From: an uncultured Candidatus Saccharibacteria bacterium | Lineage (GTDB): Bacteria > Patescibacteriota > Saccharimonadia > Saccharimonadales > Saccharimonadaceae | Reading direction: 5' to 3' | Assembly (NCBI GenBank): GCA_937898545.1 | Contig: CALEJV010000003.1 | Location: 310,001 to 374,000, forward strand | Length of the DNA: 64,000 nt | Shown here: in pieces, positions 45,812-54,087 of the stretch | Numbering within the stretch: the first letter of the stretch is position 1 | Layout: each line of letters opens with the position of its first letter | Program-made: the position numbers and the translations under genes | The notes under the pieces: model-generated | The model's database searches: none | Seen by the model: the letters and a program-made list of their open reading frames with translations, nothing else | Told to the model about the DNA's origin: nothing

Positions 45812-45898
45812 GCCGCGGTGGTGGAATTGGTAGACACGTCAGACTCAAAATCTGATGTCCACTCGGACGTGCCGGTTCAAGTCCGGCCCGCGGTACCA
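45812..45898 (+). tRNA. tRNA-Leu (anticodon CAA)
   Basis: 87 nt including an encoded CCA. Acceptor GCCGCGG / CCGCGGT, anticodon stem TCAGA / TCTGA around CTCAAAA with anticodon CAA at 45846-45848 (codon UUG), long variable arm (about 15 nt) and T arm CCGGTTCAAGTCCGG. All features of a class II tRNA-Leu. Confidence 0.95.
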
Positions 45899-45921
45899 GT
45901 GTTTATTCAACTGTTTTCCGA

Positions 45922-45953
45922 AAAATAAGCCGTAAGCGTCGGCTTATTTTTTT
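45922..45953 (+). terminator. Terminator behind tRNA-Leu
   Basis: AATAAGCCG (45924-45932) pairs with CGGCTTATT (45940-45948), overlapping a T run of seven. Confidence 0.8.
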
Positions 45954-46090
45954 ATTGATGACTCTTGCTGTCTGTTTACGCCTGTCTCGAGAGTATGGGC
46001 ACGGGCAAGCAGTCTCTTATCCAAAATAGGCCTTGAAACGCAAGCGATATATTGGTATATCAAAGCTAATATTGTATACTGGAAGTAGTT

Positions 46091-47698
46091 ATGCAGCCAC
46101 AAGATTCGTCACGCACAACATCACGAGGGCACTCATCATCGCAGAGCCGCGATGCACGGCTTAGTGAGGTGCGTGGGCAAATTGATGCGCTATACAATAC
46201 GTCAAACAGTAGCGGCAACACAAACCGCCCAACTATGCAGCCCATCATTGGTAATGCGCCAACTCGCCAGCCAGCGCCCAGCACGAGCACCAAGGCGGCT
46301 ACCTTCTCAGTTCCAAACCTTGCGAGCAAACCAGCCAGCCATGCACCAGTGGTGCGGCACGCAGTAGGCGGCGCTCAGCACAGCCAGACGGCTTACCGTC
46401 CAGGTGCGCACGCGTGGCGTCAGAGCCAAGCGGCTGCAGCGTCAAATACCCACTCAGCACCCACGACTCGTGAGCGCGATATCTCATCTATCACGCCGCG
46501 TAGCCACCCACAGGCGCACTACATTGGCACATCGGCGCAATCCCAACCCTCACCAACTCGCACAGCCACTTCATCAACAGCTGACGCGCAGCAAAAACCC
46601 TCATCTCAAGACAACCACACCGAGCAGCCAGCAGCGAGCGCGCATCAGCCGCAGCAACCAGACAGCCAGCGCCCTGCCGGTGCACCACGCCAGCCCACCG
46701 CCAACCAAAAGGCCGCTTGGCAGCAATATCACAGTGCTTGGCAAAACTACTATCAGCAGTATTATGAACGCTACTATCTAGGCCAAGTCAAGAAGGCTGA
46801 GGAGCGCCTCGCTGAGCAAGCCAAAGCTCACGACGTCGATACGCCTAATACCACCACAGCCACCACTGATGAGCCAGAAGAGCTCACCCAAAGCCAAGCA
46901 ATGGGCGACCTGCGCTCGCGCTTACTGAGCTCGATCCGCAACGGTGCGAACAAAGTCCGCCATAGCCGACACTTCATCCCCGCGGTAGCTGGTATTTCCG
47001 TCATGGTATTATTCTTGGCATTGCAGTACAACCGGGTCTTTTTCTCATACGTTGCTGCTTATACCTCGCCAGGCGACCTCGATGCCCAGAGCTATATCAT
47101 CAGCCCATACGACTCGACCAACGTTGGCCCAGATCCCAAGCTTATCATTCCTAAGATCGCGGTAGACGTACCCATCGTGTGGGATGCCAACGCTGCCAGC
47201 CAAGCCTCACTCAATGCTGCTATGGACAAGGGTGTCGTGTGGTTCAACATCCCTGGTGCCAATGCGAAGCCTGGTGAGGTAGGGAATTTCGTCGTCTCAG
47301 GCCACTCGAGCAACGACTGGCTCGATAATGGTAAGTATAAGTTCATCTTCGCGCGGCTCGAGCAAATGCAAAAGGGTGACAATATCTACGTCAATTACAA
47401 CGGCAAGCGCTACACCTATACTGTCACTGGCTCACAAGTCGTCAAGCCGACCGATGTGCACGCACTGCAAACCAACGCCACTAAGCCAACTATGACGCTC
47501 ATCACCTGTGTGCCGCTTGGTACCGACCTCAACCGCCTACTCGTCACAGCCGAGCAAGTCAGCCCTGACCCATCCTCTGCCAAAAAAGAAGCATCTCAAA
47601 CCACTACTAACAGTAGTAGCAGCAACAGCAAGAGTGCCATGCCAGGCAACTCACCAACCTTCGTCCAACGAGTCGGCAACCTGTTTTCGGGACGGTAA
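46091..47698 (+). CDS. Sortase with a long disordered cytoplasmic N-terminal region
   Basis: 535 residues. Residues 1-295 are rich in Gln, Ser, Thr, Pro and Ala without domains, with a Tyr/Gln-rich stretch (YHSAWQNYYQQYYERYYL) near 215-235. A single membrane helix follows (about 297-315), then a sortase domain: SGHSS with catalytic His (about 402), LITCVPLG with catalytic Cys (about 472) and Arg in NRLLV (about 480). Sortases link LPXTG proteins to the cell surface; the only substrate seen here is at 44118. A cytoplasmic extension of this size is unusual. TATACT lies 10 nt before the ATG; TTGGTA (-35) sits within GATATATTGGTATATC. Confidence 0.88.
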   Translation: MQPQDSSRTTSRGHSSSQSRDARLSEVRGQIDALYNTSNSSGNTNRPTMQPIIGNAPTRQPAPSTSTKAATFSVPNLASKPASHAPVVRHAVGGAQHSQTAYRPGAHAWRQSQAAAASNTHSAPTTRERDISSITPRSHPQAHYIGTSAQSQPSPTRTATSSTADAQQKPSSQDNHTEQPAASAHQPQQPDSQRPAGAPRQPTANQKAAWQQYHSAWQNYYQQYYERYYLGQVKKAEERLAEQAKAHDVDTPNTTTATTDEPEELTQSQAMGDLRSRLLSSIRNGANKVRHSRHFIPAVAGISVMVLFLALQYNRVFFSYVAAYTSPGDLDAQSYIISPYDSTNVGPDPKLIIPKIAVDVPIVWDANAASQASLNAAMDKGVVWFNIPGANAKPGEVGNFVVSGHSSNDWLDNGKYKFIFARLEQMQKGDNIYVNYNGKRYTYTVTGSQVVKPTDVHALQTNATKPTMTLITCVPLGTDLNRLLVTAEQVSPDPSSAKKEASQTTTNSSSSNSKSAMPGNSPTFVQRVGNLFSGR

Positions 47699-47863
47699 GC
47701 TAGCTTTATAACAAGTGTGGTATCTACGCTTGAAAGTGCGATATTTCTCACTGGTTACTTTGGTAGTTGGTGCAGTAGTCTACAAAGATGAGGGTATGTA
47801 TCTATACTTTGCTCGTGTTCATAGACGAAACAAGCAAGCGCACAGCTAGATTGGCTACTAGCT

Positions 47864-48037
47864 ATGTCAAGCATATCAAGCATTGCACTCTTCTTCATAG
47901 AATATGCAATGCCGAGTAACTCACCAATGAGTATACTCCTCATGTTTATCCTTGTCGGTATAGTCGCAACTGGAATACTCAGCTTTCAGCAGCTCAAGCA
48001 GCAAGAGTTGATGCGGATACGACAAATGGGCTCCTAG
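47864..48037 (+). CDS. Small membrane protein preceding structured RNA element B
   Basis: A 57-codon frame from ATG 47864 with one hydrophobic segment (about 24-41: SILLMFILVGIVATGIL) and a basic polar tail. Start less certain: several in-frame ATGs are present. It mirrors the small membrane protein before element A at 34934, and is itself followed by element B within 5 nt. Confidence 0.45.
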   Translation: MSSISSIALFFIEYAMPSNSPMSILLMFILVGIVATGILSFQQLKQQELMRIRQMGS

Positions 48038-48041
48038 TCAA

Positions 48042-48157
48042 CCGAACATAGCTCACCAAACTGTGTCTCGGTCTGATCATAGTGCCCTTAAGTGCACTCT
48101 CGGGTTGAGCAATTAATCTGGGTTCAGTTTGAGCGTGGTTGGTGGGCTATGTTTTTT
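48042..48157 (+). ncRNA. Structured RNA element B (copy of element A at 35152)
   Basis: About 85 nt match element A with about seven differences, including the AGTGC / GCACT hairpin, CTCGGGTTGAGCAATTAATC, CAGTTTGAGC and the terminal GGTTGGTGGGCTATG. AACATAGCTCACC (48045-48057) pairs with GGTGGGCTATGTT (48141-48153), a 13-bp helix immediately before a T run. A CAAACTG / CAGTTTG helix is possible only in this copy. Confidence 0.65.
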
Positions 48158-48240
48158 GGTTTTGTTAATTACTTTGCTGATTATACACTATTCAACAACG
48201 AGAAGTTTATCGCTGATGTTATCAAGGGGTGTGGTAACGC

Positions 48241-49713
48241 TTAGTTATCGTTCACGATTTTCGTCTGGCGCAGTGCCACGCCATCCTTCGTCTTGACGAA
48301 GCTGTAGAGGTAGCGCTGGTTTTGTGAGAGGACAACAGGGAGGTCAAGCGCTGAGGTAGTGATGCGCTGCTGGTTAGCACCATCAAAGTCGTAGAGGTGT
48401 ACACCGCCGTGCGTGAAGGTGAAGTGGTAGCCATCGATCCAGTTGATGTCGCGCGTTAGTGGCTGGGGGAGCTTGACGGTGGAGGACTTAAGTAGCTCGA
48501 GGTCGTATGTCATGAGGCTCGTGTCGTTATACACACAGGCGAAGCGATGCCCACCGCGCGAGAAATCGACATGGCTAATACCACCTGGCATGCTGAGGCT
48601 GGCGACAGACTTGAGGCTGCTTGCCGTACGCGAATCGCTCGCGGCATGCGAGGTGCTGCTGAGGATCTCAGCCGTCTCGCCATAGGCGATCACGTAGTAT
48701 ACTTTGTCGTAGTATTTCTCGATACGGAAGTGTAGTGGAGCTACACCATCATCGGCATAGCTACGGACGGTGCGAGGCTTGGTGGTGCCAATAGTGAGGT
48801 AGCCAGCAGTGCGCTGCTTGCTGGTGTGGTCAAGCTTGGTTGTGTACGTGACAGTAGTGTCGCTGTAGAGCGCAAACTCAGCCACGTTACTAACGAGTGG
48901 GCCTGTGATAGTCATATCGCCGAGGCTTGCTTGGCGCAGGTCGCCCTCACCAGTGAGGACAAAAAGCTTGCGGCTGTCACCCTGCGAGAATTTAGCAGCA
49001 TCAACATCCACGCCAAGCTGCCGCGTGACATTCTCGAGCTTGTGGCTACCCTGCGTGTCGAGGACAAGCCACTCGGTTTTATCGCCATTGTAGGTGTGCT
49101 TGATCGTCACATAGCGGTTATCCTTATCCCACGAGTCGAGGGTAAAGGTTTGGTGCTCAGCACTGTCTGGCGCGGTGTAGTGCGCGCTGTCGAGTGTGAT
49201 ATTCGTCGTCTGTGGGTTGTCGCCACTGAGATCGGCCAGAGTAACGGTGGGCTTGTGCGCAGCAGGAGTGAAGGCGAGATAGCGATTATTACCCGAAGCA
49301 ATGGCGCTTGACGCACCACTAGCAGTTGCGACATTCTTATGGCTCGGGTTGCTGGAGATAAGCCGGGCGTAGTCGAGCCACAGCACACTGCCAGGCTTCA
49401 CATCCACCGTCTTGTGCCAGTCACGGTAACCCTCACGCTGAATAGTAACGTTGCGCTGGCCAGCCGAGAGGGTAAGCTTACTAGGCGTCTCGTTGCTGAG
49501 GCGGGTTTGGTCTACCGTCACTTGGGCACCATCAGGGTGAGTGTCAAACTGCACCAGGCCGCCCTGCACGACCTTACCACTCGACCAATTAAGCCGGTAC
49601 CCCTGTATTGCATAAGCAAAAATCACGACAGTGAAGAGAACAGTCAGCACCATCATGCTATAGATCAATGTCAGATGGACGCGTTGGCGTCGCTTTCGTT
49701 GCTTCGTATCCAT
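48241..49713 (-). CDS. PEGA-domain membrane-anchored protein with propeller-like body
   Basis: 490 residues. A basic N-terminus (KQRKRRQR), one membrane helix (about 14-36), then a PEGA-type domain (about 50-110, QFDTHPDGAQVTVDQ ... LSAGQRNVTIQREGYRDW), and a body with repeated beta-strand units (LAFTP, LFVLTGEG, YVIAYGE, FACVYNDTS, FTFTHGG) resembling a propeller. Probably outside the membrane, perhaps binding cell-wall or surface polymers. TATAAT ends 6 nt before ATG 49713: leaderless. Confidence 0.75.
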   Translation of the reverse strand: MDTKQRKRRQRVHLTLIYSMMVLTVLFTVVIFAYAIQGYRLNWSSGKVVQGGLVQFDTHPDGAQVTVDQTRLSNETPSKLTLSAGQRNVTIQREGYRDWHKTVDVKPGSVLWLDYARLISSNPSHKNVATASGASSAIASGNNRYLAFTPAAHKPTVTLADLSGDNPQTTNITLDSAHYTAPDSAEHQTFTLDSWDKDNRYVTIKHTYNGDKTEWLVLDTQGSHKLENVTRQLGVDVDAAKFSQGDSRKLFVLTGEGDLRQASLGDMTITGPLVSNVAEFALYSDTTVTYTTKLDHTSKQRTAGYLTIGTTKPRTVRSYADDGVAPLHFRIEKYYDKVYYVIAYGETAEILSSTSHAASDSRTASSLKSVASLSMPGGISHVDFSRGGHRFACVYNDTSLMTYDLELLKSSTVKLPQPLTRDINWIDGYHFTFTHGGVHLYDFDGANQQRITTSALDLPVVLSQNQRYLYSFVKTKDGVALRQTKIVNDN

Positions 49714-49901
49714 GACAACATTATACCATGGCTGACTGGAGGGAAGTAGGATGTGTTACCTATCTAGCTTAACCTCGCAGCGGGCTCATGTATTTTATTT
49801 TGTCCCGAGGGATTTTATACAAAACAGCTCGCGCCTCTTGCAAAACCCCTTATGCTTGGAGTATTATACGATCAAAGAGGGAACAAGGGGGATATATTAC
49901 T

Positions 49902-51404
49902 ATGCGTCATACGACGGCCACACATGGTGGACACGTATCTAAGCGGGCAGCTGAGCAAGCAACCGTTGGTTTAGATATACAGAGGCCAAAGCAGCATCGC
50001 ACGAGCAAATCAGAGCGGCAGCCTGTACTATACGGGCCGGAGCTGAAGATTATTCATACCCCGCGCGCGCGCTCTACAGCGGTCAAGACAACTCAGAAGC
50101 ATATCTCAGAAATTATCCCGGCAACCAAGGCGGTACAGACAGCTCAAGCGGCTACAGCGACACCGCAATCACCCGTAAAGAACCAGCCACGGGTAGCTAC
50201 AGGAGCCACTCAAACCTCTCCGCCGCGCCCTGCGCACCAGCTGGCCACGCTCCATGCAGCCACGCCGCAAAAAACAACGGCAACACATCGCGCCGCAACA
50301 CCAACTGCACACATCACCAAACATCATCGGCCGGTGGCGGTGCAGCCTATCACATCATCTCGACCTGGCTCGCCGCGCCAACTACGGAAGCGACAACCCG
50401 TGACGATCTCGCCACTCTCGGTTCAGCCAACAATACCCTCATCGCCCCGTGCGCAAACCCCACACCGCACTGCTCAGCATACGTCCACCCAGCCTGGCGC
50501 GCCACGCAGTATGGATTTTGTATTCGTACCATCAGAGGTAGAACCACCCAGTGCCGCTAAGCGCCATAACACGCCGCCGCCATCACAACTGGCACGCGTG
50601 CTTGCCACTGAGCAAGTCGAGCAGACGCAAGCCCAGGCTACGCAGCCAGCTATACCAATTGGCCTACCCACACTCAATCTCGCCGAGCTTGCCGCCCAAC
50701 CACTAGTCGCACAGCCTTCTGGAGTGCCCCAAGGTGAGGTGTGGTGGCCACCAGCTGAGCCAGAACTCACTACGACAGAGAATATCCCCGTTGGCACACT
50801 GCCGCGCAGCGTTCTTACTCAGCAGAGTAAGAAATCGGCAGCCGCGCCCAAACCAAAACATCGCAGGCTCTTCACTAGTAAACGCCGCACCAACAAACCC
50901 ATAGCCAGCGTTGCACCACCACCGACTCGGCAGCCAGCGGCGCGCCACTGGGGTAGGCGCCTTAGCATTGCTGGGGCGATGGTGGCACTGCTTGCCTTTG
51001 GCGGCTATCTGACATACCACAACATGCCTGCCATTGCTACTCGTATGGCCGCCGCTCAGGCTGGCATTAATGCATCATTCCCGTCATACCAGCCGAGTGG
51101 CTATAGCTTGGCGGGCGGCATATCGCAGCAGCAGGGGAGTGTCTTGATGAAGTTCGCCGCCAACGCTGGCCCAGGCACCTTTACTCTCACGCAGAGCCGG
51201 TCCGATTGGGATTCCAGCGCTGTCCTGGCCAACTACGTTTTGCCCAGCTTTGGCCGTAACTTCGCCACTACCACCAGCCGTGGCCTCACTATCTATAGCA
51301 CCCACAATGCCGCCGCGTGGGTCAATGGCGGTATTCTCTACACCATCAAGGGCAACGCACCCCTGTCGAGCGAGCAGGTGGAGCGGATTGCAGCAAGTAT
51401 GTGA
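49902..51404 (+). CDS. Pro/Thr-rich membrane protein with a DUF4367-like C-terminal domain
   Basis: 500 residues from ATG 49902 (AAGGGGG about 10 nt upstream). Residues 1-340 are Pro/Thr/Gln/Ala-rich and apparently disordered; a basic stretch (KPKHRRLFTSKRRTNK) precedes one membrane helix (about 352-370). The outer domain includes YQPSGYSLAGGI, GTFTLTQSRSDWDS and NAAAWVNGGILYTIKGN, matching the DUF4367 pattern of small lipoprotein-like sensors. Promoter TTGCAA-18-TATTAT (about 49833-49862). Confidence 0.7.
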   Translation: MRHTTATHGGHVSKRAAEQATVGLDIQRPKQHRTSKSERQPVLYGPELKIIHTPRARSTAVKTTQKHISEIIPATKAVQTAQAATATPQSPVKNQPRVATGATQTSPPRPAHQLATLHAATPQKTTATHRAATPTAHITKHHRPVAVQPITSSRPGSPRQLRKRQPVTISPLSVQPTIPSSPRAQTPHRTAQHTSTQPGAPRSMDFVFVPSEVEPPSAAKRHNTPPPSQLARVLATEQVEQTQAQATQPAIPIGLPTLNLAELAAQPLVAQPSGVPQGEVWWPPAEPELTTTENIPVGTLPRSVLTQQSKKSAAAPKPKHRRLFTSKRRTNKPIASVAPPPTRQPAARHWGRRLSIAGAMVALLAFGGYLTYHNMPAIATRMAAAQAGINASFPSYQPSGYSLAGGISQQQGSVLMKFAANAGPGTFTLTQSRSDWDSSAVLANYVLPSFGRNFATTTSRGLTIYSTHNAAAWVNGGILYTIKGNAPLSSEQVERIAASM

Positions 51405-51434
51405 ATCTCTTGAGAGGTCTGTACTTTTCCCATT

Positions 51435-51556
51435 ACTTCATCCGATGGAGTGTGAAAACAGATTGCAATAATCTGTTTTCAGCCCAGCGCAAGAGGTCGA
51501 TATTCGGGGAGTGTCGACCCTTGTAGTGTTCCTGAGGAGGGAGCGATGGGAGAAGC
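51435..51556 (+). ncRNA. Structured RNA element C (copy of element D at 53849)
   Basis: ACTTCATCCGATGGAGT is a 7-bp hairpin with a CCG loop. GAAAACAGATT / AATCTGTTTTC (51454-51464, 51470-51480) is a perfect 11-bp stem around GCAAT, followed by CAGCCC, GCGCAAGAGG, a GGTCGA / TCGACC stem with GGGGAG in the loop, and a final hairpin ending GGGAGC. Compared with D, the stem bases differ but still pair. TTGAGA-17-TTACTT (51410-51438) could be its promoter. Lies before gltX; no T-box motif. Confidence 0.65.
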
Positions 51557-51620
51557 GCAGACTATGGCCAAAATCATGCCATTCTAAGATTGTCGCAGTT
51601 CATCTGCTATACTTATCCAT

Positions 51621-53090
51621 ATGAGTAACGACACATCATCTGATACACCATCTTCGCATGCCACTACCATTCGCACCCGCTTTGCACCAAGCCCCACGGG
51701 GTATATCCATGTGGGTAATGTGCGCGCAGCGCTCTTTCCGTGGCTGCTTACGCGCCAGCAGGGTGGGAAATTCGTCTTGCGCATTGAGGATACCGACCGC
51801 GCTCGCTTTGTACCTGGGGCGGAGGATCTGATTCTCGATACACTCGACTGGCTTGGGCTAGACTGGAACGAAGGCCCACGCGTTGGCGGTGAGGCTGGGC
51901 CATACCACCAGTCGGAGCGCCTCGCCATCTACCACCGCTGGGCCCAAAAGCTCATCGACAAAGGCCTCGCCTATGCCGACCCCTACACCCCAGAGGAAGT
52001 CCAAGGCTTTCGCGAGGAAGCTCGGGCTGCCAAAAAGGCCTTTTTATACCGCGACTATCGCCCAACCAATCCACCAGCGTGGGATGGCACCCAGCCGCTG
52101 CGCTTCAAGGTAGCCGAGCCCCAACGCTACACCTGGCACGACCCTGTGATGGGTGAGCTCTCTGCTGGGCCAGAAGCGCTCGATGACTTCATCCTCATCA
52201 AGGCCGATGGCTACCCCACATACAACTTCGCCCACATTGTCGACGATGCCGAGATGGGCATTACCCACGTCATCCGCGGGCTGGAGTATATCTCCAGCAT
52301 TCCACGCTACCTCAGCCTATACGATGCGCTAGAGCTTGAGCCACCAGTACTGGCCTGCTTGCCACACATCATGGCGCCGGATGGCAAGAAAAAGCTTGGC
52401 AAGCGTGACGGTGCCAAGAGCGTCACCGACTACCGCACCGATGGTATTTTGCCCGAGGCAATGCTCAACTTCCTCGCCTCGCTGGGCTGGAATGATGGCA
52501 CCGAGCAAGAGATCTTTAGCAAGGAGGAACTGATCGAGAAATTCAGCCTCGAGCGCGTCCAGCGCAGTGGTGCTCGCTTCGACGAAAAGCGCCTCCTCTG
52601 GATGAATGGCCAATGGATCCGCCGCTTATCACTCGATGACCTCTACGGCCGGGTCGAGCACTACTGGCCAGCCAGCGCTGCTAGCACCGACGAATCGTAC
52701 AAAAAACAAGTGCTTGCTCTGGTGCAAGACCGTCTCAAGACCTTGGCCGAGCTGCCAATGCTGAGCCGCTACTTCTTCGAAGAGCCCACTATCAACGAAG
52801 AGCTCATTACCACCAATAAGCCTCTGCGCAAACTGACGGACGAGCAGCGTCGAGAGCTTCTTGCCACGGCCCACGCCGCTCTGGCTCAGCAGCATACGTG
52901 GACGCCAAGCGCCATCCAAGACACTCTCAACCAGCTCCTCGAGACCACTGGCCACAAACCTGGCGTGCTCTTTAGCCTCATCCGCATTGCCACCACCTGG
53001 GCACCCTTTAGCCCCCAGCTGAATGACACGCTGGCGCTGCTTGGCAAGGAGCGGACGCTGGCACGGATTGAGCAGTATCTTGGGCAATAA
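51621..53090 (+). CDS. gltX: Glutamyl-tRNA synthetase
   Basis: 489 residues, class I aminoacyl-tRNA synthetase. FAPSPTGYIHVGNVRAALF holds the HIGH-type HVGN motif; RIEDTDRAR, the KMSKS-type KLGKRDG (about 257) and the C-terminal anticodon-binding helical domain are present. Could also charge tRNA-Gln with Glu if Gln-tRNA synthetase is missing. TATACT ends 7 nt before ATG 51621: leaderless. Confidence 0.96.
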   Translation: MSNDTSSDTPSSHATTIRTRFAPSPTGYIHVGNVRAALFPWLLTRQQGGKFVLRIEDTDRARFVPGAEDLILDTLDWLGLDWNEGPRVGGEAGPYHQSERLAIYHRWAQKLIDKGLAYADPYTPEEVQGFREEARAAKKAFLYRDYRPTNPPAWDGTQPLRFKVAEPQRYTWHDPVMGELSAGPEALDDFILIKADGYPTYNFAHIVDDAEMGITHVIRGLEYISSIPRYLSLYDALELEPPVLACLPHIMAPDGKKKLGKRDGAKSVTDYRTDGILPEAMLNFLASLGWNDGTEQEIFSKEELIEKFSLERVQRSGARFDEKRLLWMNGQWIRRLSLDDLYGRVEHYWPASAASTDESYKKQVLALVQDRLKTLAELPMLSRYFFEEPTINEELITTNKPLRKLTDEQRRELLATAHAALAQQHTWTPSAIQDTLNQLLETTGHKPGVLFSLIRIATTWAPFSPQLNDTLALLGKERTLARIEQYLGQ

Positions 53091-53108
53091 CGCGCTACGC
53101 ATCACACA

Positions 53109-53135
53109 AAAACCGGCTCTCCCAGCCGGTTTTTA
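53109..53135 (+). terminator. Terminator behind gltX
   Basis: AACCGGCT (53111-53118) pairs with AGCCGGTT (53124-53131), followed by TTTATTT. Confidence 0.85.
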
Positions 53136-53269
53136 TTTGAACAAATAATTGCGTCATGAGCAAAAAATAATAGCAATAACAGGGGTAGAAGTTGATCACG
53201 AATTATTCGTCGTGCCCCACCTAAACAAATCAAGCGAGATTATGCCACGAGAAGGGAAATACTGCGCAG

Positions 53270-53632
53270 CTATTTTGCTGGAGGTATGTCGCCCGGCCAG
53301 ACCGATGGTGCCGGCTCCATACCGCTCACAGAGTCTGCGCTGCCGTTAATAATATCGCGCGCAATGGGAGAGGCGAATATATCAACGCCCTGCGGGCCCG
53401 AGCCAATCCCTATGCTACCTCCGAGGGCAGCACGCGTCACAGCCCCCATGACATCAGATGACGGCTGCTTGCGCTTGCGCACCCCTTCTCGCACCTGCCC
53501 CACGCGCCAATCTCCGCCGCTCGCTTGTTGTGGCGATTGACCCTTGTCATCGCGCCACACCGGTGGCACTGCATCGGTACTTCCACCATTATCTGTACTA
53601 CCTGCCAAAGGGCCATCGTGTCGTCGTGTCAT
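53270..53632 (-). CDS. Hypothetical polar protein
   Basis: 120 residues, Gly/Ser/Pro-rich, without membrane helices; GAGGAA lies just before ATG 53632 and TACAAT about 30 nt further upstream on the minus strand. Contains VMGAVTRAALGGSIGIGSGP. Not recognised. Confidence 0.5.
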   Translation of the reverse strand: MTRRHDGPLAGSTDNGGSTDAVPPVWRDDKGQSPQQASGGDWRVGQVREGVRKRKQPSSDVMGAVTRAALGGSIGIGSGPQGVDIFASPIARDIINGSADSVSGMEPAPSVWPGDIPPAK

Positions 53633-53848
53633 ATTTCCTCACCCAAATTATCGTTAATGGTTATTCATTGTAGGCTATTTTTGCGGATTTGCCAAGGGGT
53701 TTGTTGGGTAATTGATCGCATTACACTTCTTTTGGCGAAACTGTTGGTGCCTCCTCATTACTTCGCCTTAGTGGTATGCGGAGGCTCACTCTCCGAATCT
53801 GAATGTCAAAACCTTCCTTCTTCACGTTCAGCTCTCGCGGCCTCCTAT

Positions 53849-53970
53849 ACTTCATCCGATGGAGTATGAAAATCCGCTGCAATAACGGATTGACAGCCCT
53901 GGCGCAAGAGGCTGATGTTTGGGAGATATCGACCCTTACAGCGCTCTATCGGAGAGAGCGATAGGGCAAT
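53849..53970 (+). ncRNA. Structured RNA element D (copy of element C at 51435)
   Basis: Begins with the same ACTTCATCCGATGGAGT hairpin (53849-53865). The second stem is AATCCG / CGGATT (53871-53876, 53886-53891) around TGCAATAA, where C has a different but also paired sequence. CAGCCC, GCGCAAGAGG, GGGAG and TCGACCCTT follow in the same order, then GCTCT / AGAGC. TATACT (53846-53851) overlaps its start. Same orientation as C, 2.4 kb away, with gltX between them. Confidence 0.65.
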
Positions 53971-54087
53971 GGGGCGTGAGAAATAATGCAAGTTTTGGGA
54001 TGTAGGTATTCCAGAGGTACACGAACTACACATCAATGCAAAAATCTCCAGCTCATCGCTATCCGCTCATGGTATAATGGCCATAAG

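Noticed and set aside
45595..45837. 80-codon minus frame before tRNA-Leu
   Set aside because: It begins inside the tRNA gene and has no recognisable pattern.
51405..51620. T-box leader for gltX
   Set aside because: No T-box GGTGGNACCGCG-type sequence; gltX has its own leaderless promoter behind element C.
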